A stretch of 64,000 bases of DNA from Rhizomys pruinosus (lineage: Eukaryota > Chordata > Mammalia > Rodentia > Spalacidae). The notes beneath the pieces are model-generated. The model saw nothing but the letters and a program-made list of their open reading frames with translations, was not told the origin of the DNA and did not search any database. The translations under genes were made by a program, and so were the position numbers. The stretch lies in assembly GCA_009823505.1 (NCBI GenBank), contig VZQC01008851.1:257440-321439 (forward strand). Direction: 5' to 3'. Positions 62,101 to 64,000 of this stretch are shown here, one piece after another. The first letter of the stretch is position 1. The number at the start of each line of letters is the position of its first letter.

Positions 62101-63586
62101 GTCGGAGCCAGTACAACGCCCCCACACTGGGATCCACTAGTCTCTAGGGAGCCAGCCTAGGGGTCGGAGCCAGTACAACGCCCCCACACTGGGATCCACT
62201 AGTCTCTAGGGAGCCAGCCTAGGGGTCGGAGCCAGTACAACGCCCCCACACTGGGATCCACTAGTCTCTAGGGAGCCAGCCTAGGGGTCGGAGCCAGTAC
62301 AACGCCCCCACACTGGGATCCACTAGTCTCTAGGGAGCCAGCCTAGGGGTCGGAGGGAGGCCCTCATGAAGGTGATGGGTCGTGATGTGCTCACCCTGTG
62401 CCCTCACAGGGGCTGAGTAGCAATATTTGGTTTTGTTTTTTTGAAACATGGACTCACTACAGCCCAGGATGGCCTGTAGCCCAGTATTAGACCAGGCTGG
62501 ACTCAAATTTACAGATATCTGTCTGCCTCTGCCTCCAAAGTGCTAAGATTAAAGGCTCGTGCCACCACATCCAGCATTACTAACATTTTCTTTTTTAATT
62601 TTATTTAATTATGTGTATGAATGTACTGTCTGCATGTAGGTTTGTGCACCCATGTCGTGCAATACCAGGGAGGTTAGAAGAGGATGTCGGATTCCCCTGG
62701 AACTGGAGTTCTCCTGGAATTGGAGTTACAGATGGTTCTCAGCCACCATGTGGGTACTGGGGATTGAACCTGGGTCCTCTGCAAGAGCAGTTGGCGCTCT
62801 TAACCGCTAGGCCATCTCTCCAGCCCTGATTTTTTAAATAAAGCCAAGTGTGGTTCACATCCCTTTGATCTTAGGACTTTGGAGGAAGAGGCAGGAGGAT
62901 CACTGCAATTTCAAGGCCAGCCTGATCCACACACAAATTCTAGGCTAGTCGGTGCTATGTAATGAAACAGTCCTAAAAAAGAAAATAAAACAAAAATAAA
63001 TAAAATGTTGATTGAACTCTAACTTTGCCAGAGGATAGTGAGGCTGGAGCCCTCCCTGCCAAAGGGCTCGGTAGCCAGAGCTCTTCCTTGTAAACAGCTT
63101 TCCACTGATGAGGCGGACCTGTTCACCTGCTGTGACAGCTGTGGGACACATTCCCCTCAGTAGCAGGTGTGGAGAGCATACTCTCTCAGAGGATTAAATG
63201 GTTTTGCATAAGTGAACATGTCTCTCAACTTTCAGCTTTTAACATTAGAAATAAAACAGAAATACCTTCTAATAACAGATCTATTCCCAGGTGCTAACAG
63301 CTTCAGGTAAATGCTGTGCTTCTTTAGTTTTAAAGTTCTTACTTATTAGCCACCAGTAATGTCAGCCCTCAGGAGGCTGAGGAATGAGGATAAGTTCAAG
63401 GGTAGCCTGGGCTAAATAGTGGGAGCCTGTCTCAAAAAAACAAAACACATGGAAAAAAAAACAACTTAGGCTTTATGTAGAAATTTCCTAAGGTGCACCT
63501 TCCTGTGTTTTCTCCCGTCCTCTCTTTCTTTTTAAGCAGACCCCAGCAGAGTCACGATGACCCTGGGAACTAAAGCAGGCGGGCTG
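45255..63586 (+). CDS. Nek3: Nek3, NIMA-related serine/threonine kinase: exons for the kinase domain
   Basis: Nek3 is a NIMA-family Ser/Thr kinase, linked in other mammals to prolactin/VAV signalling and microtubule regulation. Ten exons join in frame to 308 codons: 45255-45371, 48235-48328, 48408-48505, 50184-50267, 51076-51143, 51231-51317, 55702-55756, 58033-58233, 59801-59873 and 63540-63586. Motifs seen: glycine loop IGQGSFG (residues 10-16), VAIK-type lysine K33 (FAMKE), catalytic HRD 125-127 in [13 protein letters not shown] 145-147, and activation segment [11 protein letters not shown] with T165. The APE motif reads PPE, as in the human protein. All key catalytic residues are present, so an active kinase is expected. 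The family protein is about 500 residues, so the C-terminal regulatory tail continues beyond the right edge. Confidence 0.97.
45913..46050. repeat. Very long T-rich run, tail of an antisense B1
   Basis: About 138 bp, almost all T, interrupted by AGGGTGTC near 45942 and by single G at a few places. It runs straight into an antisense B1 at 46051, so it is an overgrown SINE A-tail read from the other strand. Confidence 0.9.
46051..46190 (-). mobile_element. B1 SINE
   Basis: Antisense B1 whose tail is the 138-bp T run. Confidence 0.92.
46200..46720 (-). mobile_element. LINE-1 3'-end fragment
   Basis: Begins TTTTTATTAATTCTTTGAGA, a typical antisense L1 3' end, and continues with L1 3'UTR-like sequence. 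It is in Nek3 intron 1. The right limit is uncertain. Confidence 0.6.
46920..47033 (-). mobile_element. Diverged B1 SINE
   Basis: Antisense, AAGCCAGGCTGGCCTTGAAC to CACCAGGCCTGGC. Confidence 0.75.
47231..47277. repeat. (CCCT)n pyrimidine tract
   Basis: CCCT tetranucleotide run in Nek3 intron 1. Confidence 0.9.
47761..48019 (+). mobile_element. B2 SINE, young subfamily, with target-site duplication
   Basis: Sense B2 with the 17-nt duplication. ATGATAATGAG flanks it (47750-47760 and 48020-48030). Confidence 0.95.
48235..48328 (+). CDS. Nek3: Nek3 coding exon 2
   Basis: [20 protein letters not shown] then [11 protein letters not shown], covering the alpha-C region with its glutamate. Acceptor CCCCAG, donor GTAAAT. 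A 79-bp intron follows. Confidence 0.95.
48408..48505 (+). CDS. Nek3: Nek3 coding exon 3
   Basis: [20 protein letters not shown] then [13 protein letters not shown], holding the kinase hinge (MEYCEEGDL). Acceptor TCTAG, donor GTAAGA. Confidence 0.96.
48597..48750 (+). mobile_element. B1 SINE
   Basis: Full length, close to consensus, in Nek3 intron 3. Confidence 0.93.
48832..48935 (-). mobile_element. Diverged B1-like SINE
   Basis: TTTGTAGCTCACACTGGGC and CCTGAATGCTAGGATTACA. Confidence 0.55.
48940..49135 (-). mobile_element. Diverged B2 SINE
   Basis: Antisense; TATGAATGTTCTGCCTATGTG to TTAAGGACTGAGCC. Confidence 0.75.
49215..49345 (+). mobile_element. Diverged B1-like SINE
   Basis: GCATGGCTGTAATCCCAGTAC and GGTCATCCTTGGCTACATAAG. 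Confidence 0.55.
49561..49612 (+). mobile_element. B1 SINE 5' fragment
   Basis: CCAGCCGGGCATGGTGGCG to CGGGAGGCAGAGG, then stops abruptly without a tail. Confidence 0.8.
49653..49822 (+). mobile_element. B1 SINE
   Basis: Full length with an (AAAT)n tail. Confidence 0.92.
49873..50033 (-). mobile_element. B1 SINE
   Basis: Antisense B1 in Nek3 intron 3. Confidence 0.9.
50072..50160 (-). mobile_element. LINE-1 3'-end remnant next to Nek3 exon 4
   Basis: TTTTATTAATTCTTTGAGAA motif as in the copy at 46.2 kb. It stops about 25 bp before the exon acceptor. Confidence 0.6.
50184..50267 (+). CDS. Nek3: Nek3 coding exon 4
   Basis: [20 protein letters not shown] then LHRDIKSK, containing the catalytic HRD. 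Acceptor CATAG, donor GTGAGT. A LINE-1 3'-end remnant lies just upstream. Confidence 0.96.
50832..50985 (+). mobile_element. B1 SINE
   Basis: GTTGGGCATGGTAGTGCACAC to CCCTGTCTACAAAAC, 90 bp before Nek3 coding exon 5. Confidence 0.9.
51076..51143 (+). CDS. Nek3: Nek3 coding exon 5
   Basis: [20 protein letters not shown] then LS, with the DFG motif. Acceptor TGCAG, donor GTGTGT. An 87-bp intron follows. Confidence 0.96.
51231..51317 (+). CDS. Nek3: Nek3 coding exon 6
   Basis: [20 protein letters not shown] then WENLPYNNK: the activation loop and P+1 region. Acceptor TTTTAG, donor GTAAGT. Confidence 0.96.
51390..51480. repeat. TG-rich degenerate microsatellite
   Basis: Interrupted TG/TCTG run just inside Nek3 intron 6. 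Confidence 0.8.
52210..52420 (-). mobile_element. B2 SINE with target-site duplication
   Basis: Antisense. CTGGGTTGATGAATT flanks it (52195-52209 and 52421-52435). Confidence 0.95.
52492..52750 (-). mobile_element. B2 SINE, young subfamily, with target-site duplication
   Basis: Antisense with the 17-nt duplication. TAGAAGTTATAT flanks it (52480-52491 and 52751-52762). Confidence 0.95.
52830..52910 (+). mobile_element. ID/B4-like SINE remnant
   Basis: GCACTTGCCTAGTGTACAG and CTGGGTTCCATCCCCAGTGC, with an A-tail growing into the GGGA tract. Confidence 0.65.
52911..52980. repeat. (GGGA)n purine tract
   Basis: GGGA/GGAA tetranucleotide run following the A-tail of an ID-like SINE. Confidence 0.9.
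53116..53157. repeat. (TG)n microsatellite
   Basis: About 21 TG units in Nek3 intron 6. Confidence 0.95.
53704..53850 (+). mobile_element. B1 SINE
   Basis: TTCAGGTGTGGTGGTGTATG to CTGTCTCAAAAAAATAC, with the last 20 bp duplicated. Confidence 0.85.
53876..53965 (+). mobile_element. ID-like SINE remnant
   Basis: AGAGTATAGTTCAGTGGTAG and GTCAGTCCCCAGTGCC. Confidence 0.55.
54333..54467. repeat. 45-49-bp tandem repeat, 3 copies
   Basis: Units start at 54333, 54378 and 54427 with GGGGAACAGACAC and contain AAATAAGCACAGGACCCCA. It is in Nek3 intron 6. Confidence 0.85.
54672..54861 (-). mobile_element. Diverged B2 SINE
   Basis: Antisense, with a C11 run at 54771-54781. The CCATCTCTCCAGCC end is missing. 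Confidence 0.8.
54962..55202 (-). mobile_element. B2 SINE, young subfamily, with target-site duplication
   Basis: Antisense with the 17-nt duplication. CTCTTTTTGTTATT flanks it (54948-54961 and 55203-55216). Confidence 0.95.
55245..55396 (-). mobile_element. B3-type SINE
   Basis: Antisense; CAAACTCAGGTCCCCAGGC and GCCGAGCCATTTCACCGGCC. Confidence 0.75.
55459..55626 (+). mobile_element. B3-type SINE
   Basis: Sense; AGTGAGGTGGCTCAGCGGG and CAAGCCTGACAACCTGAATT. It opposes the preceding B3. Confidence 0.8.
55702..55756 (+). CDS. Nek3: Nek3 coding exon 7
   Basis: [19 protein letters not shown], the alpha-F helix signature. 55 bp. Acceptor TTCTAG, donor GTAAGT. Confidence 0.96.
56119..56278 (-). 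mobile_element. B1 SINE
   Basis: Antisense B1 inserted in an old LINE-1. Confidence 0.88.
56290..56775 (-). mobile_element. Ancient LINE-1 fragment
   Basis: Antisense sequence with ATTCCATTGTTTATATGCCC and AACAATGCTGGTATGAACAT, as in old mammalian L1 3' regions. It probably starts before the B1 inserted at 56.12 kb. It is in Nek3 intron 7. Confidence 0.65.
57108..57205 (+). mobile_element. B1 SINE, shortened
   Basis: CAGGGTGTGGTGGCGCACAC to CCTGTGTCAGAAAATAAG. Confidence 0.75.
57235..57430 (+). mobile_element. Diverged B2 SINE
   Basis: GGGGGCAGAGAGATGCTTGG to ACACGTAAAAAACAAATC. Confidence 0.8.
57770..57922 (-). mobile_element. B1 SINE
   Basis: Antisense B1 in Nek3 intron 7, about 110 bp before exon 8. 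Confidence 0.88.
58033..58233 (+). CDS. Nek3: Nek3 coding exon 8
   Basis: [20 protein letters not shown] through [20 protein letters not shown] and ending CLPPE. It holds the subdomain XI arginine (QRPSA) and the end of the kinase domain. The donor GTATAA is atypical after position +3. Confidence 0.95.
58765..58885 (+). mobile_element. Diverged B1-type SINE
   Basis: GGCTGGCACAGTGGTACCAG to GACTTTGTCTCAAAAATCC. Confidence 0.65.
59162..59393 (-). mobile_element. B2 SINE
   Basis: Antisense, close to consensus but without the 17-nt duplication. Confidence 0.93.
59408..59560 (-). mobile_element. B1 SINE with target-site duplication
   Basis: Antisense, near consensus. GCCCTACATTTACTTTT (59391-59407) is repeated at 59561-59577 and includes the end of the adjacent B2. 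Confidence 0.95.
59672..59762 (+). mobile_element. Diverged B1-like SINE
   Basis: GTAGCTGGGCCTGGTGACC, then decayed. Confidence 0.55.
59801..59873 (+). CDS. Nek3: Nek3 coding exon 9
   Basis: [20 protein letters not shown] then PRKQ: start of the C-terminal tail. Acceptor TTCAG, donor GTAAGA. Confidence 0.93.
59955..60105 (-). mobile_element. Diverged B1 SINE
   Basis: Antisense; GAGACAGGGTATCCCTATAC to CACCATGCCTGGC. Confidence 0.8.
60236..60388 (+). mobile_element. B1 SINE
   Basis: ACCGGGCATGTTGGCACATG to CTGTCTCAAAAAGAC plus A-tail. Confidence 0.92.
60590..60785 (+). mobile_element. LINE-1 3'UTR-type fragment
   Basis: TA-rich start, purine-rich middle (AGAGGGAGTAGAAGGACATG) and AAAATAAAAAC end, as in rodent L1 3'UTRs. 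It is in Nek3 intron 9. Confidence 0.5.
61115..61450. repeat. 66/67-bp minisatellite, 5 copies
   Basis: GATCCACCC recurs near 61122, 61188, 61254 (GATTCACCC), 61321 and 61388. Units share GTAGGTTTATACC and GCACGTGCTGAACCAG. The first two spacings are 66 bp. Later units gain one base (CCCATGC for CCCTGC). It is in Nek3 intron 9. Confidence 0.92.
61981..62352. repeat. 62-bp minisatellite, 6 copies, almost identical
   Basis: Exactly 6 x 62 bp. Copies 2-6 read identically and the first differs at a few bases. Each unit holds GGGATCCACTAGTCTCTAGG. It is in Nek3 intron 9, 0.5 kb from the 66-bp array. Confidence 0.95.
62430..62578 (-). mobile_element. Diverged B1 SINE
   Basis: Antisense; TTTGAAACATGGACTCACTAC to GTGCCACCACATCCAGC. 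Confidence 0.8.
62590..62826 (-). mobile_element. B2 SINE, young subfamily with 17-nt duplication
   Basis: Antisense, abutting the previous B1. Confidence 0.93.
62845..62985 (+). mobile_element. Diverged B1 SINE
   Basis: AGCCAAGTGTGGTTCACATC to AATGAAACAGTCCT. Confidence 0.65.
63350..63450 (+). mobile_element. Diverged B1-like SINE
   Basis: TCAGCCCTCAGGAGGCTGAG to GAGCCTGTCTCAAAA, about 90 bp before Nek3 exon 10. Confidence 0.65.
63540..63586 (+). CDS. Nek3: Nek3 coding exon 10
   Basis: [16 protein letters not shown], matching the family NPSRIRIALG stretch after the kinase domain. 47 bp, donor GTAAGT. The acceptor is a tandem AAGCAG, so an alternative AAG would add one codon. Later exons are outside the window. 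Confidence 0.9.
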
Positions 63587-63877
63587 GTAAGTGCTCTCTC
63601 TAAACTTGAATTCATGCACCACACATCTGCGCATCGAGTGTCCTCACATGCTGTGAGGTTTTAGAGGTGCTGGCCTGGTCCTTCTGTTTGTCTTTTGACA
63701 CATGAAGTGTTGGGGAGCTGTTATCTGTACTGCCTGCTGAGCCCTTTAGAGCATCATTTATTTGGGGGTCTCGATTTTTAAATTACTGGTGACAGTAGTT
63801 TCAATTTGAGAGAACTCTGCCTGTCTTCACTCATGAAAATCTTGTTTGGGCTTGGCATTTTGTTTTGTTTTTATAAT

Positions 63878-63932
63878 GGTAGGTAGGTAGGTAGGTAGGG
63901 AAAGAGAGGAGGGGGGGGAGAGAGAGAGAGAG
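63878..63932. repeat. (GGTA)n then G/GA-rich tract
   Basis: GGTA units followed by GGAGG and GA dinucleotides near the right edge. Confidence 0.85.
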
Positions 63933-64000
63933 ACGGCAACCATTATTCTTGGAAAGCGTACTCCAGTTTTGATGTTTGGGGAGAAGCTGGATGGAGTGAA

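Larger units (their letters stand above)
60830..62400 (-). other. Possible LTR-type element carrying two minisatellites
   Basis: SINE-free 1.6-kb block in Nek3 intron 9. GGAGATTTATTCAGTG at about 60919 would be a poly(A)-signal region on the minus strand. The two arrays at 61.1 and 62.0 kb lie inside. Family not identified. Confidence 0.3.

Overview
This is nuclear DNA of a rodent, most likely a muroid (mouse, rat, hamster or vole group). The evidence is a very dense load of B1, B2, B3 and ID-type SINEs, rodent LINE-1 fragments, and three recognisable mammalian genes with GT-AG introns. I cannot name the species. A young B2 subfamily with a 17-nt internal duplication occurs at seven loci and may be a lineage marker.

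Layout. (1) 1-18.6 kb, minus strand: the 5' part of Vps36 (ESCRT-II subunit). Coding exons 1-6 lie at 18,608 down to 1,300 and give residues 1-176. The rest of the gene lies beyond the left edge. Its introns 2 and 3 hold an unusual cluster of minisatellites. (2) 18.6-22.5 kb: a divergent intergenic space with a CpG-rich promoter at each end. (3) 22.5-40.2 kb, plus strand: complete Ckap2, nine coding exons, 667 codons plus stop, encoding a cell-cycle-regulated microtubule and spindle protein with an APC/C KEN box. (4) 40.2-42.5 kb: short intergenic spacer. (5) 42.5-64 kb, plus strand: Nek3. It has a GC-rich promoter, an upstream untranslated exon and ten coding exons (308 codons, the whole kinase domain and the start of the tail). 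It runs off the right edge.

The three genes are functionally separate: Vps36 in endosomal sorting, Ckap2 in spindle microtubules, Nek3 a NIMA-related kinase. Their adjacency is an ordinary rodent synteny block. Vps36 and Ckap2 diverge. Nek3 follows Ckap2 head-to-tail.

There is no prokaryotic or viral system. The unusual content is in the repeats. The best candidates are: a composite SINE in which the tRNA-like head of B2 is fused to B1 at the same junction in four copies; a 51-bp minisatellite with a period-4 higher-order structure; a 320-bp segment copied into a TA array 1.7 kb away; a retroinsertion made only of tail sequence; and a single N flanked by a 59-bp perfect duplication that looks like an assembly error.
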